This document shows positions 19,425 to 28,847 of a stretch of 46,573 nucleotides of DNA, piece by piece; the stretch's first letter is position 1; each line of letters starts with the position of its first letter. The position numbers were made by a program, and so were the translations under genes. This stretch comes from Sphingobacteriaceae bacterium (GTDB taxonomy: Bacteria > Bacteroidota > Bacteroidia > Sphingobacteriales > Sphingobacteriaceae), in NCBI GenBank assembly GCA_903644075.1, contig CAHJXH010000005.1, positions 1 through 46,573 on the forward strand. Reading direction: 5' to 3'. Below the pieces are notes generated by a model. The model was not told where the DNA came from, searched no databases, and saw only the letters and a list, made by a program, of their open reading frames with translations.

Positions 19425-20423
19425 ATGAGTTTCTTCAAGAAAATAGCGCCAGCCATTACCTTGATGGCAATGGCACCTCTGTTAACCGAAGTTTTGCCGG
19501 GCGCAACGCGCTTTAGCTCCATATTTGTTTTTCCTATAGAAATGTGTGTTTGGGGTGGTTGCTGCTTACTCATCAGGGCAGCGATACGCAAATGGGAGTT
19601 GGGTTGGGTAAATATGCTGTTGCTGGCTATCGCGCTGTCAATTGCCGAAGAATATTTAATTCAGCAAACCTCATTGGCTCCTATGGTCATCAGGTTAAAG
19701 AGTGTTACCTACGCCCGCAGTTTCGGTGTAAACTATGTTTACTTTTTGTGGGCAATGATATATGAACCTGTATTTGTAGTCTTTCTGCCGGTTTATTTAG
19801 TCGAACTCATTTTCCCTGAACGTAAGCATGAAACCTGGCTAAGCAAAGCGGGCTTAATTGTGGTTTGTATCTTCTTTGTTTTAGGCGCTTATCTCGCCTG
19901 GTTTTCGTGGACGCAAATTGCCCGGCCGAAGGTGTTCCATGTTCCGGCATTTAGTCCGCCAATGGCAGCTATAATTATTGCCGTTGTGGCTATCGCAATT
20001 TTAATATTCACATCGCTGGGCCTGCTTAAAAATAAACAAACTAACCCGGCTCCTTTAAAGCCATGGAATCCTTGGGTACTTGGTATTGCCGGTGCGCTGT
20101 GGGCAACCATTTTATATGGCATCGTGGTATTGGCATTTGGCCAGTTTCCAGACTTTCCGTCTTTAGCGGCTTTATGTATCGGGGTATTGTTAATTATAGT
20201 AGCCTTGGTATTGATACCTCGTTTTGCCGATGACCTACGCTGGCAAAGCAAGCATGTGTATGGGCTGATCTATGGCACCATCACCGGGTCGATGCTCGTG
20301 GGTTTTATCGGTTTCTGGGGCACGCCCAATGCCGATCTGTATTTTAAGATCATTGTAAACATTATCGCCGTAGTGTGGATGATCCCGCTAGGTTTAAACG
20401 TAAAGCGCAGATTCACTGTATAG
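19425..20423 (+). CDS. Polytopic membrane protein of unknown function
   Basis: A 332-residue protein with about nine to ten hydrophobic segments spread from residue 8 to the C-terminus (for example VNMLLLAIALSIAEEYLI, AGLIVVCIFFVLGAYLAW, PPMAAIIIAVVAIAILIF, HVYGLIYGTITGSMLVGF). The AEEYLIQQT element inside the second hydrophobic block is reminiscent of the EExxxR motif of CPBP-type membrane proteases, but the Arg and the later His motifs are absent, so I do not assign it there. Start ATG at 19425 is preceded by AT-rich DNA without a clear promoter. It stands alone between the groEL terminator and a 327-nt spacer. Confidence 0.7.
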   Translation: MSFFKKIAPAITLMAMAPLLTEVLPGATRFSSIFVFPIEMCVWGGCCLLIRAAIRKWELGWVNMLLLAIALSIAEEYLIQQTSLAPMVIRLKSVTYARSFGVNYVYFLWAMIYEPVFVVFLPVYLVELIFPERKHETWLSKAGLIVVCIFFVLGAYLAWFSWTQIARPKVFHVPAFSPPMAAIIIAVVAIAILIFTSLGLLKNKQTNPAPLKPWNPWVLGIAGALWATILYGIVVLAFGQFPDFPSLAALCIGVLLIIVALVLIPRFADDLRWQSKHVYGLIYGTITGSMLVGFIGFWGTPNADLYFKIIVNIIAVVWMIPLGLNVKRRFTV

Positions 20424-20750
20424 TACAGTTGTGTGTTTTAGCGTACAAGTTTTAGGAATGTCCAAAAAACAATACTTGCGGTTTGGGTAGTAACAGGACG
20501 TAAATAGTCAATTTTTTGTCACTGTGTTAAAATAACATGCGGTAATTGTCATCATTGTAATTATTTAAGGGTTTTTAAGCTGATGGTATAATCAAGGCAT
20601 AAGCTTTGCATATTACTGAGTATTATGAAAAGTATTATCAACAACCGTCGTTACTTACAAACCAGAATATTTGAATGGGTTATATTCAAAGGTCCTGAAG
20701 TTTTGGTTAGTTTGATTTCATAAAATTCTTAAATTCGTGTCCATAAAACT
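20424..20750. other. Intergenic region before the MscS gene
   Basis: 327 nt, AT-rich. It contains TGTCA/TGTTA words and a possible 32-codon reading frame (20625-20723, beginning MKSIINNRRYLQT) without a supportable start signal or known family. I see no RNA gene or repeat here. Confidence 0.3.
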
Positions 20751-21536
20751 ATGGACATACATATCATCTACAATAAGGTATTTAATTGGCTGCTTAACAA
20801 CGGCCCCAAGTTACTGTTCGGCATCTTTGTTTTCTTTGTCGGACTATGGATCATCAGAATCCTCCGCAACTCGCTAAAAAACCGGATGAGCCAAAAGCAG
20901 GTTCATTCCTCATTACAGCCATTCTTTCTAAGTCTATCCATTACTTCGCTCTATTTCCTGCTCATCATCTTCGTAATGGAGATCATTGGTATCGAGCTTA
21001 CCATATTTACCACCGTTATTGGTGCAGCTACAGTTGCAGCAGGTTTGGCCTTATCGGGTACCTTACAAAATTTTGCAGGTGGGATTCTGATTTTACTCCT
21101 TAAGCCATTCGACCTCGACGATTATATTATGGCGCAGGGCCAGGAAGGTACAGTTACTTCAATCCAGATCTTTTATACCGTAGTATTAACCGGTGATCAT
21201 AAAACCGTAATTATCCCCAACGGTAAATTGTTTAACGAGGTAATAGTAAACGTTACCCGCGAAGGTAAAAGACGTTTAGATATTGAAATTAAACTGGGTT
21301 ACGCCGCCGATAGCGAACAGGTGAAAGAGATTATAAAAAAAGCCGTATCAGAAACGGCAGGCATGTTAAAATCGCCCGTTGCCAGGGTAGGTATTATTGC
21401 GTTGGAGATTGACGGGATCAGGTACACCATCCAGTCATGGATTGAGCCTAAAGATTATGTTGACGCGAAGATTAGTTTGCAGGAACGGATCATCAAAGAT
21501 CTGAGGGCCGGAGGAATCAAGCTTCCGGGAATGTAA
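20751..21536 (+). CDS. Small-conductance mechanosensitive channel (MscS family)
   Basis: A 261-residue protein with three N-terminal membrane segments (LLFGIFVFFVGLWIIRILR; FFLSLSITSLYFLLIIFVMEIIG; and the pore helix around AATVAAGLALSGTLQNFAGGILILLLKPF). The last is the glycine/alanine-rich TM3 and signature segment of MscS. The following beta domain (DYIMAQGQEGTVTSIQIFYTVV, then VIIPNGKLFNEVIVN) is typical and lines the cytoplasmic vestibule. It opens on membrane tension to release solutes in hypo-osmotic shock. Length is that of the minimal MscS class. Confidence 0.93.
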   Translation: MDIHIIYNKVFNWLLNNGPKLLFGIFVFFVGLWIIRILRNSLKNRMSQKQVHSSLQPFFLSLSITSLYFLLIIFVMEIIGIELTIFTTVIGAATVAAGLALSGTLQNFAGGILILLLKPFDLDDYIMAQGQEGTVTSIQIFYTVVLTGDHKTVIIPNGKLFNEVIVNVTREGKRRLDIEIKLGYAADSEQVKEIIKKAVSETAGMLKSPVARVGIIALEIDGIRYTIQSWIEPKDYVDAKISLQERIIKDLRAGGIKLPGM

Positions 21537-21582
21537 CTGTTTTGTTCGCGCTTAAAAACAAGTATCCCTTCTAAAACTTCCA

Positions 21583-21590
21583 TATCTTTG
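21583..21590 (+). promoter_or_regulatory. TAnnTTTG element immediately upstream of the serine dehydratase start
   Basis: TATCTTTG matches the minus-7 consensus exactly and ends 5 nt before the ATG at 21596, which would give a leaderless or nearly leaderless mRNA. No convincing minus-33 TTG lies at the expected distance, so this is tentative. Confidence 0.35.
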
Positions 21591-21595
21591 TATTG

Positions 21596-23023
21596 ATGCA
21601 AAAAGAACAGATCTCTGTATTCAATATGTTTAAAATTGGTATTGGGCCGTCCAGCTCGCATACCTTGGGCCCGTGGCGTGCTGCACAGCAATTTGTTGCT
21701 TTGCTGCAAGAGCGTGGGGTGATTGAATTGGTAGTACAGGTTAAAGTTTTGCTGTACGGTTCGCTGGCTAAAACCGGCAAAGGCCACGGTACAGATATTG
21801 CCATTCTTTTAGGCTTAAGTGGCGATGACCCCGTAACATTTGATGTAACACAGATCAACCCCAAGGTTGATAAAATAAAGCGCGACCATCAGTTAATATT
21901 AGGTAACCAACATCAGGTAAGTTTTTACTTTGATGATGATATGATGTTCCTGTTTTACGAGAGCTTGCCCTTTCACCCTAACGCAGTAACCTTACAGGCT
22001 TTTCTGAGTGATGGTAAAGCGGTATCAGAAACCTATTACTCCATAGGTGGTGGTTTTGTGGTGAAAGAGAACGAAACTCACGATGCCACAAATGAAGTTG
22101 ATCTGCCTTTCCCTATCGATACAGCCGGCGACTTATTGCACTGGTGCCGCAAAACTGGACTGAAGATTTCGGAAGTGGTAATGGAGAACGAACTCGCCTG
22201 GAGAAGTGAGGACGAAGCCAGGTCAAAAACCCTAGATATTTTTAATACCATAAAAGAGTGTATTTACCGCGGCTGCCATACCACCGGTTACTTACCGGGG
22301 GGACTAAACGTGGCAAGGCGTGCGGCAGCGCTTAATAAAAGGCTGATCGGCAACCGTGCCTACAGCAATTTCGATGAGTGGGTTGCCGCTATCCGCGAAA
22401 CTGGCGATAGCTTTAAAAATATATTAGATTGGGTAAGCTGTTTTGCACTGGCTGTAAACGAAGAAAATGCTTCGTTTGGCCGTGTGGTTACAGCACCTAC
22501 CAATGGTGCTGCAGGAGTTATCCCGGCGGTGCTGCAATACTACTTGGTTTTTTGCGAAGGTTATACCGATGCCAAAATCATCCAGTTTATGTTTACAGCT
22601 TCGGAGATTGGGAGTATCTTTAAAAAGGGAGCAACTATATCAGCGGCTATGGGCGGTTGTCAGGCCGAGATTGGTGTATCGTCAGCCATGGCAGCAGCAG
22701 CGCTCACCGAGTGTTTAGGCGGCTCACAGCGACAAGCCATGATGGCGGCAGAGATTGCCATGGAGCATCACTTAGGCCTAACCTGCGACCCGATAGGGGG
22801 CCTGGTGCAAGTGCCCTGCATCGAACGTAATACTATGGGTGCTATTAAAGCCATCACAGCATCGCAACTGGCTCTACAAACCAATCCTGACAATGCCAAA
22901 GTAAGCCTCGACGCCGTAGTAAAAACGATGTGGCAAACCGCGCAGGATATGAACTCGAAATACAAAGAAACTTCGGACGGCGGTTTGGCTATCAATATCC
23001 CGCTGAGTTTGCCGGAGTGTTAA
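21596..23023 (+). CDS. sdaA: L-serine ammonia-lyase (serine dehydratase), single-chain Fe-S type
   Basis: A 475-residue enzyme converting L-serine to pyruvate and ammonia with a [4Fe-4S] cluster. The beta domain comes first ([22 protein letters not shown]). The alpha domain follows, with the cluster and substrate motifs [51 protein letters not shown] and [20 protein letters not shown], which supply the conserved cysteines. ATG at 21596 is preferred; TTG at 21593 would add one residue. Serine synthesis enzymes are not adjacent, although a SerB fusion lies 15 kb away. 56 nt follow before the next small gene, with no hairpin, so read-through is possible. Confidence 0.95.
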   Translation: MQKEQISVFNMFKIGIGPSSSHTLGPWRAAQQFVALLQERGVIELVVQVKVLLYGSLAKTGKGHGTDIAILLGLSGDDPVTFDVTQINPKVDKIKRDHQLILGNQHQVSFYFDDDMMFLFYESLPFHPNAVTLQAFLSDGKAVSETYYSIGGGFVVKENETHDATNEVDLPFPIDTAGDLLHWCRKTGLKISEVVMENELAWRSEDEARSKTLDIFNTIKECIYRGCHTTGYLPGGLNVARRAAALNKRLIGNRAYSNFDEWVAAIRETGDSFKNILDWVSCFALAVNEENASFGRVVTAPTNGAAGVIPAVLQYYLVFCEGYTDAKIIQFMFTASEIGSIFKKGATISAAMGGCQAEIGVSSAMAAAALTECLGGSQRQAMMAAEIAMEHHLGLTCDPIGGLVQVPCIERNTMGAIKAITASQLALQTNPDNAKVSLDAVVKTMWQTAQDMNSKYKETSDGGLAINIPLSLPEC

Positions 23024-23078
23024 TGAGCCGTGGTGCAAAATGATTTGTGTACATTTAATAAACCAAATTATTTAAACC

Positions 23079-23288
23079 ATGAAACTTAAAGCAATTTTAC
23101 TATCCGCGGCTATTGTATTAACTGTTTTTGCATCAAATGCACAAAAAAGATCGTCAGGAAGCTCAAGAGTAACATCTCCCAGAATGGCAAAGACGGCCTC
23201 TTCTACATTGAGAGATCCAAGTGCTTCTAAAAGAGAAAAAAGCCTTGCCGGCTCAACTTTATCTCAATCCAAAGGAAAGAAAAATTAA
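23079..23288 (+). CDS. Small secreted basic protein, unknown
   Basis: A 69-residue protein: a clear signal peptide (MKLKAILLSAAIVLTVFASNA) and a 48-residue mature part that is very rich in Ser, Lys and Arg (KRSSGSSR, PSASKREKSL, LSQSKGKKN) with no Cys and no hydrophobic core. It is likely disordered after export. I recognise no family. ATG start at 23079 with AT-rich leader, and a strong terminator just after the stop support a real gene. A role in binding acidic polymers or DNA outside the cell would be speculation. Confidence 0.6.
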   Translation: MKLKAILLSAAIVLTVFASNAQKRSSGSSRVTSPRMAKTASSTLRDPSASKREKSLAGSTLSQSKGKKN

Positions 23289-23297
23289 TAAGCAACC

Positions 23298-23334
23298 TTG
23301 ATTCGTCTAAGATTTGAAGTCTTAGACGAATCAA
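23298..23334. terminator. Bidirectional terminator between the small secreted protein and the SGNH lipoprotein
   Basis: A perfect 15-bp stem (23298-23312 with 23320-23334), a 7-nt loop, located exactly between two convergent stop codons (23288 and 23339). Confidence 0.88.
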
Positions 23335-23338
23335 TTTG

Positions 23339-24085
23339 TTAATATTTAGCAGTTAAACTCGGGGTTACTTGCTTAATCAATTCTTTAACCCACAGGCTAT
23401 ACATGAGGGCTGAGGGGTGGAGGTCATCGCTGACCAGCATGGTAGGATCATTGGCAGCCATGCGGGAAATGGCGGTTATATCTAAATAATTAACGCCTGC
23501 TTTGCCACTTTCGCCTTCATTTACGGCGTTGTAAACATCAACCTGCTGTTTTACCAGGTCTTTATTACCGCTGGCCACAAAAGGTGTTACCGAATAATCT
23601 GGAATGGATACTACAAACACCCGGTTCTTATACCCGCCTGCCAGCAAAATAGCTGTATTAACCAGTTGCGAAAAATCGCTCCGGTAGGTATCAGGATCAT
23701 ATTTTTGATACTGGTTATTTACACCGATTAGTAAAGTAACGATAGTGAATTTCTGCTTTAAAGCCGCTGCTGCAATAGCATCGCTTAATTGGCCGGTTGT
23801 CCATCCGGTACGGGCTATAAGCATGGGGTCGGCAACAATATAATTGTTAAGCCTCAACAAAGACGCTAACTGATAAGGGAAAGTTTGACTAAGCGACACA
23901 CCCTGTCCAAATGTATACGAGTCGCCCAGGGCCAGGTAAGTGATGGTATCGGTAGCTGTAACCGCAGGCGCTAAAACCGGCGTTGTAACAATGGGTTGCG
24001 GTGACGATTTATAACTATTCATTGGTTGTTTGCTGCAACCGGTAACGGTTGTTAATGCAATTAATAAGCTCCCTAATATTTTCAT
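23339..24085 (-). CDS. SGNH/GDSL-type hydrolase lipoprotein
   Basis: A 248-residue protein with a lipoprotein signal peptide (TVTGC, lipidated Cys17), a Pro/Thr linker, and an SGNH hydrolase domain. Block I is ALGDSYTFG (nucleophile Ser56), block III is LLIGVNNQYQ (Gly/Asn oxyanion), and block V is DDLHPSALMY (catalytic Asp and His). These enzymes cleave acyl esters from lipids or acetylated glycans; the exact substrate cannot be read from sequence. Its ATG overlaps the lipB stop by ATGA, so translation is probably coupled to lipB. Third gene of the PPTase-lipB-SGNH unit. Confidence 0.85.
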   Translation of the reverse strand: MKILGSLLIALTTVTGCSKQPMNSYKSSPQPIVTTPVLAPAVTATDTITYLALGDSYTFGQGVSLSQTFPYQLASLLRLNNYIVADPMLIARTGWTTGQLSDAIAAAALKQKFTIVTLLIGVNNQYQKYDPDTYRSDFSQLVNTAILLAGGYKNRVFVVSIPDYSVTPFVASGNKDLVKQQVDVYNAVNEGESGKAGVNYLDITAISRMAANDPTMLVSDDLHPSALMYSLWVKELIKQVTPSLTAKY

Positions 24086-24804
24086 CCCACAATCTCCATA
24101 TCAAATAATACGGAAATATGGTGTGTAAGGATTTTTTTAACTTCTTCAATATTAACTTCGGTGCCAAGTTCGTGTTGCATAGAGGCCACCGCTTTATCAT
24201 CTATACCACAGGGAACTATGTTTTTAAAATAGTCAAGGTTGGTATTAACGTTTAACGACAAGCCATGCATGGTTACCCAGCGGCTGCAGCGTACGCCCAT
24301 GGCACAAATTTTACGTGCGTTCTCGTTATCGGCATCTAACCAAACGCCGGTGTAGCCCGGGTAGCGCCCGGCTTTAATCCCAAACTCGGCCAGTGTGTTA
24401 ATCACAGCTTCTTCCAGCGTGCGCAGGTACAGGTGTATGTCGGTAAAAAAGTTATCGAGATCTAATATTGGATAACCCACCAGTTGACCCGGGCCATGAT
24501 AGGTAATATCGCCTCCGCGGTTTACAGGATAGTAAACAGCGTGCTTATCTTCCAAGCCTTTTTCGTCTAACAATAAATTTTCTGCCTTGCCGCTTTTGCC
24601 TAGTGTGTACACATGCGGGTGCTCACAAAATATCAGATGGTTTTTGGCGGCAATATTATCCTGCGCATCTTCCCCGGCAACCTGCATATTACGGATGGCG
24701 ATCTTGGTATTCACGGTGTCGGCAAAAATGGCTTCCTGCTTGTCCCACGCTTCTTTGTAGTCAATCAGTCCCCAGTCGTGGTATATTACCTGTTTGTTTT
24801 TCAT
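24082..24804 (-). CDS. lipB: Lipoyl(octanoyl) transferase LipB
   Basis: A 240-residue enzyme that moves octanoyl groups from acyl carrier protein to lipoyl domains. Motifs: RGGDITYHGPGQ (residues 96-107), the general-acid Lys165 in ARKICAMGVR, MHGLSLNVNTNL, and the acyl-thioester Cys199 in IVPCGID. It starts 2 nt after the stop of the phosphopantetheinyl transferase, and its stop overlaps the next start. Grouping with a PPTase makes sense: both act around acyl carrier protein. lipA is not in view. Confidence 0.95.
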   Translation of the reverse strand: MKNKQVIYHDWGLIDYKEAWDKQEAIFADTVNTKIAIRNMQVAGEDAQDNIAAKNHLIFCEHPHVYTLGKSGKAENLLLDEKGLEDKHAVYYPVNRGGDITYHGPGQLVGYPILDLDNFFTDIHLYLRTLEEAVINTLAEFGIKAGRYPGYTGVWLDADNENARKICAMGVRCSRWVTMHGLSLNVNTNLDYFKNIVPCGIDDKAVASMQHELGTEVNIEEVKKILTHHISVLFDMEIVG

Positions 24805-24806
24805 TG

Positions 24807-25445
24807 TTATCCTTTTACGTAACCTACCATATAATCTTCGTACTGCATGTAATGCACCTGGTAGGGTATATTCACCTCACCCTTTAATAACTGTGCCGAA
24901 ACTGTGCCTTCTGTATTGTATGAGAATGGTTCGAGCGTAATATTATCAGCAAACGAAACCTCTTTTTGTCCGTAGCATTTGTACACCGCTTCTTTGGCAC
25001 ACCAGCAAACATATAGCTGCTGTATTTTATGGGCGGGGTCTAAAAACGCCATTTCTTCGGGTCGCGTAAACTTATGGGCAATGCGCTCTACCTTTTCTTT
25101 CACCTGCTCAATATCAATACCCACGGGTTTGCTTTTGCTTACCATTACGGCAGCATAATCAAAAGAGTGGCTTAGCGAAATATGGTAGGGGATGTTTACC
25201 AGGTAAGGCTTGCCGTGTGCGTCAACCTGCGCGTCAATATACTCGTCGGTCTTAAGCATTTTGCGCAGTAATACCCGCGTACCAAGCCAGTGAAGGTTTC
25301 TTTTTCCCTTGCTTAGTTTTTCATAATAAGCTTTCTCTATATCATTGAGCTGAAGCTGATTGTAAAGTTCATCGGCTTCCTCTTCAATTTTCCAGAGCGC
25401 AAATTCAGTATCCGGGTCCACCTGCTGGCGGTACGCTATAGCCAT
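24807..25445 (-). CDS. 4'-phosphopantetheinyl transferase, Sfp/AcpT-like superfamily
   Basis: A 212-residue enzyme that attaches phosphopantetheine to carrier proteins. The two magnesium/CoA motifs are visible: VGIDIEQVKEKVE (Asp111, Glu113) and WCAKEAVYKCYG (148-159, Glu152, Lys156), with HISLSHSFDYAAV upstream. Length is that of the single-polypeptide Sfp class rather than AcpS (about 120 residues). First gene of the minus-strand unit, followed by lipB after 2 nt. Divergent from dcd across 76 nt. It may serve fatty-acid ACP here or a secondary pathway; no NRPS/PKS gene is in the window. Confidence 0.88.
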   Translation of the reverse strand: MAIAYRQQVDPDTEFALWKIEEEADELYNQLQLNDIEKAYYEKLSKGKRNLHWLGTRVLLRKMLKTDEYIDAQVDAHGKPYLVNIPYHISLSHSFDYAAVMVSKSKPVGIDIEQVKEKVERIAHKFTRPEEMAFLDPAHKIQQLYVCWCAKEAVYKCYGQKEVSFADNITLEPFSYNTEGTVSAQLLKGEVNIPYQVHYMQYEDYMVGYVKG

Positions 25446-25470
25446 AAAAGTAAAATTGCAAAATCGATGG

Positions 25471-25478
25471 CAAACTTA
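25471..25478 (-). promoter_or_regulatory. Candidate minus-7 element of the PPTase-lipB-SGNH unit
   Basis: TAAGTTTG on the minus strand (CAAACTTA on plus), a perfect TAnnTTTG, 25 nt upstream of the start codon. The minus-33 partner is not evident. Confidence 0.35.
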
Positions 25479-25521
25479 TGTCAAATAATTATAAATTAGT
25501 ACGCTAACCACGGGCTAATAT

Positions 25522-26058
25522 ATGATTTTATCGGACAAGCGCATTTTAGAGGAAATTGAGAAAGGACATATCATAATTGAACCCTTTTACCGGGAAAATC
25601 TGGGAACCAATTCATACGACGTACACCTGGGCAAACACCTGGCCACTTACAAAAGCCGTGTGCTTGACGCTAAATTGCATAACGAGATAGATCATTTCGA
25701 AATACCTAAAGAAGGTTTTGTATTGCAGCCCAATACGCTTTATTTAGGCGTAACTGTTGAATATACAGAAACCCATAAGCATGTGCCTTTTCTGGAAGGA
25801 AAATCGAGCACGGGCCGTTTGGGGATTGATATACACGCCACAGCCGGTAAAGGCGATGTGGGTTTTTGCAATACCTGGACGCTGGAGATTTCATCAACCC
25901 AGCCCGTACGTATTTATGCCGGGATGCCCATTGGCCAGCTTATTTATTTTGTGGTAGAAGGAGAGATTGAAACCCTTTATAATACAAAGGGTAATGCCAA
26001 ATATAACAACCCAACAACCCGCCCTGTTGAAAGTATGATGTGGAAGAACCAGTTTTAG
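25522..26058 (+). CDS. dcd: dCTP deaminase
   Basis: A 178-residue enzyme of the dCTP deaminase/dUTPase superfamily. MILSDKRILEEIEKG at the start, NSYDVHLG, the phosphate-binding KSSTGRLGID (residues 94-103) and the active-site GDVGFCNTWTLEIS with Glu122 identify it. It forms dUTP from dCTP, supplying dUMP for thymidylate. The C-terminal GNAKYNNPTTRPVES flap is present. It is divergent from the PPTase operon and 50 nt upstream of the MG2-Plug gene; no terminator separates them, so partial co-transcription is possible. Confidence 0.94.
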   Translation: MILSDKRILEEIEKGHIIIEPFYRENLGTNSYDVHLGKHLATYKSRVLDAKLHNEIDHFEIPKEGFVLQPNTLYLGVTVEYTETHKHVPFLEGKSSTGRLGIDIHATAGKGDVGFCNTWTLEISSTQPVRIYAGMPIGQLIYFVVEGEIETLYNTKGNAKYNNPTTRPVESMMWKNQF

Positions 26059-26108
26059 TGATGTAGCGAAGAAACATTCATAGTGCCGGGCACGTAAACC
26101 ATTTACCT

Positions 26109-28832
26109 ATGTTCCTGAAAAAATTACCCCTATTGTTACTGGCATGCTTAATGTCGGTAGCGCTTTTTGGTTTCATAAAAGCAGATGACGACCCTATTAA
26201 AAAGGCCGCCACCCAGTTAGATAAATGGCTGAGCGATTACCCGCAGGAAAAAGTATACCTGCATTTCGATAAGCCTTACTATTCTGTTGGCGACGATATT
26301 TGGTTTAAAGCTTACGTTACCGTTGGCCCCAAGCACCAGCTATCGGCATTAAGCGGTGCACTGAATGTGGAGTTGATAGATGACCGCGATTCCGTTAAAC
26401 AATCTATTAAAATAAAACTAAATGCCGGTTTGGGCCATGGCGATTTTGCCTTGTCTGATACCCTTGCTGCGGGCAGTTACCGCATACGTGCCTATACCAA
26501 CTGGATGCGTAATGCCGGCCCCGATTATTTCTTCGATAAAACCATCCAGATTGGTAATGCCATCAATAATACTGTTTTCACCAAAACCAATTATACCTAC
26601 AGCACACAAAATGGGCAGCAGGTTACTAGTGCTGTAATTAATTATGCCGATTTAAGCGGAAGTCCCTACGCTAATAAAGAGGTAAGCTACCAGGTACAAC
26701 TTAACAACAAAGATGTATCAAAGGGCAAAGGCATAACTGATGCTAAAGGAGACTTACATGTTTCTTTCACCAACACGCAAAAACTACCCTTAAAGCAAGG
26801 AAGCATTATAACCAAAATAAAGGTTCAGGATAAAGTAACCTTAACTACCGTGGTGCCGGTAAAGGCATTATCGGCTAAAGTTAATGTGCAGTTTTTCCCC
26901 GAGAGTGGTAATTTGATAAATGGGCTTCCGTCTAAAGTAGCCTTCAAAGCAGTTGGCGATGATGGCCTGGGTAAAGTGATAAGCGGAACAGTTACGGATT
27001 ATGATAACCAGGAAGTTACCAAAATAACCACCCAGCATTTAGGCATGGGCCAATTTATATTAGTACCCGAAGCCGGTAAAACTTACAAAGCCCAGCTTAC
27101 ATATGAGGACGGTTCGCAAAGTACAGTGGCCTTGCCTAAAGCGTTAGACCAGGGTTATGTGATAACCCTTAATACTAATTTACCCAATGACCCAGACCAT
27201 ATTGCATTGAGGATTACAGCTAGCCCGGCATTGGCAGGGAGCGACATAAACCTGGTTGCACAAAGCGGTGGCAGTATTTGCTTTGCCGCTAAAAATAAAA
27301 TAGCAAACGGGATGCTATCATCTAAAATAGCTAAAGACCGTTTCCCGACCGGCATAGTACAATTTACTTTATTTAATGCAGCCGGCGAAGCGATTAACGA
27401 GCGCCTTATTTTTGTAAACAGGGCCGATGGTTTAAAGATTGATCTTACATCGCCACAGCAAACTTATGGCCAGCGCGAGAAAGTAAAATTCCAAATTACA
27501 GCCAACGGGCCTGATGATAAGCCGGTAATATCCAGTTTATCTGCCTCGGTAATTGATGAAACCAAGGTGCCGTTTGATGAATCGGATGAGACGACAATTC
27601 TGTCGAGCATGTTGTTAAGCTCGGATATTAAAGGATATATCGAAAAGCCGAATTACTATTTTTCCCATACCGATAAGCAGGCGCAGGATGACCTGGACTT
27701 GCTTATGCTTACCCAAGGCTACCGCCGGTTTGAGTGGAAACAAATAATGGCCGATACCTTTACGCCACCGGTTTACCAGCCCGAGCCTACGTTACAAGTT
27801 TCGGGCAGGGTGCATACCTCTAATAATAAACCCGTTGTTGGTGGCAAGGTTACACTGTTTACTACCGCCGGAGGCGTATTTATTTTAGATACACTTACTG
27901 ATGCAAACGGCCGCTTTGCATTTAAAAATCTCGATTTTAAGGATAGCATCAGGTTTATAGTACAGGCACGTACTGCAAAGGATAAAAAGTACGTGGATAT
28001 AGACTTGGATAACATAGGCCGCCAGCAGGTAACACCAAATGTTAACGCGCCGGATATCGACGTTAACATCAATAATACCATGCTGCCATATCTGCAAAGC
28101 AGCAAACTTTACTATCAGCAACAAATGAAAACCGGTGTAGGTAACCATAATATTATGCTGAAAGAGGTGGTTATCAGGGAAACCCGGAAGCCTGTAGTCG
28201 AAAACTCATCGAACTTAAACGGCCCCGGAAATGCCAACCAAATAATTAAAGGCGAAGAGATTGCCAAAATGGGTTGCCCCGATATTACGTTTTGTTTACA
28301 GGGTAGGATTCTGGGCGTGACATTTCGTAATGGCATAGCTTACTCTACCCGCAGCCCCGGTACGCCTATGCAAATCATTGTGGATGGCGCATATGTAGAG
28401 GATGATTTTCTGTCATCACTTAATGCCAATGATATTGGCAGTGTTGAAGTACTGAGAGGTATAGAATATACCAGTATCTATGGTACCCGAGGTGGCGGCG
28501 GCGTATTGGTAATTAACACCAAACGCGGTAACGAGGTAGGCGATGATAGTTATCAGCGCTATACACCGGGCCTGATCAGGTATTCGCCTAAAGGGTTTCA
28601 TAATGTGCGTAGCTTTTACTCGCCGCAATACGATGATCCTAAAACTAATGCCGCACTGGCCGATTTACGCAGTACCATTTACTGGAACCCTACTGTAGTA
28701 ACCGATAAAGACGGGAAAACTGATATAGAATTTTTTAATGCAGGCAGTAAAGGTACTTACAGGCTTGTATTGGAAGGTATTGATACCGACGGGCACATAG
28801 GCCGCCACGTATACCGTTATAAAGTAGAATAA
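26109..28832 (+). CDS. MG2-domain / TonB-receptor Plug protein without beta-barrel, copy 1
   Basis: A 907-residue exported protein (hydrophobic signal around LLLLACLMSVALFGF). Just after it, EKVYLHFDKPYYSVGDDIWFKAYV begins an alpha-2-macroglobulin MG2-like beta-sandwich domain. Further beta domains follow, including a carboxypeptidase-regulatory-like repeat (LQVSGRVHTSNNKPVVGGKVTLF, about residues 560-640). At about residues 707-815 lies a TonB-dependent receptor Plug domain (GEEIAKMGCPDITFCLQGRI; MQIIVDGAYVEDDF; DIGSVEVLRG; YGTRGGGGVLVINTKRG). Only about 90 residues remain after it, so there is no 22-strand barrel. The tail (IEFFNAGSKGTYRLVLEGI) again looks macroglobulin-like. Function unknown; probably periplasmic or outer-membrane associated. 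Confidence 0.8.
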   Translation: MFLKKLPLLLLACLMSVALFGFIKADDDPIKKAATQLDKWLSDYPQEKVYLHFDKPYYSVGDDIWFKAYVTVGPKHQLSALSGALNVELIDDRDSVKQSIKIKLNAGLGHGDFALSDTLAAGSYRIRAYTNWMRNAGPDYFFDKTIQIGNAINNTVFTKTNYTYSTQNGQQVTSAVINYADLSGSPYANKEVSYQVQLNNKDVSKGKGITDAKGDLHVSFTNTQKLPLKQGSIITKIKVQDKVTLTTVVPVKALSAKVNVQFFPESGNLINGLPSKVAFKAVGDDGLGKVISGTVTDYDNQEVTKITTQHLGMGQFILVPEAGKTYKAQLTYEDGSQSTVALPKALDQGYVITLNTNLPNDPDHIALRITASPALAGSDINLVAQSGGSICFAAKNKIANGMLSSKIAKDRFPTGIVQFTLFNAAGEAINERLIFVNRADGLKIDLTSPQQTYGQREKVKFQITANGPDDKPVISSLSASVIDETKVPFDESDETTILSSMLLSSDIKGYIEKPNYYFSHTDKQAQDDLDLLMLTQGYRRFEWKQIMADTFTPPVYQPEPTLQVSGRVHTSNNKPVVGGKVTLFTTAGGVFILDTLTDANGRFAFKNLDFKDSIRFIVQARTAKDKKYVDIDLDNIGRQQVTPNVNAPDIDVNINNTMLPYLQSSKLYYQQQMKTGVGNHNIMLKEVVIRETRKPVVENSSNLNGPGNANQIIKGEEIAKMGCPDITFCLQGRILGVTFRNGIAYSTRSPGTPMQIIVDGAYVEDDFLSSLNANDIGSVEVLRGIEYTSIYGTRGGGGVLVINTKRGNEVGDDSYQRYTPGLIRYSPKGFHNVRSFYSPQYDDPKTNAALADLRSTIYWNPTVVTDKDGKTDIEFFNAGSKGTYRLVLEGIDTDGHIGRHVYRYKVE

Positions 28833-28847
28833 TGCTTGTTTAACTAA

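Noticed and set aside
19425..20423. CPBP-type membrane protease assignment for the polytopic protein
   Set aside because: An EE pair in a membrane helix is present, but the following Arg and the later His motifs are missing.
20625..20723. 32-codon reading frame before the MscS gene
   Set aside because: No start signal, no recognisable family and chance expectation for this length is high.
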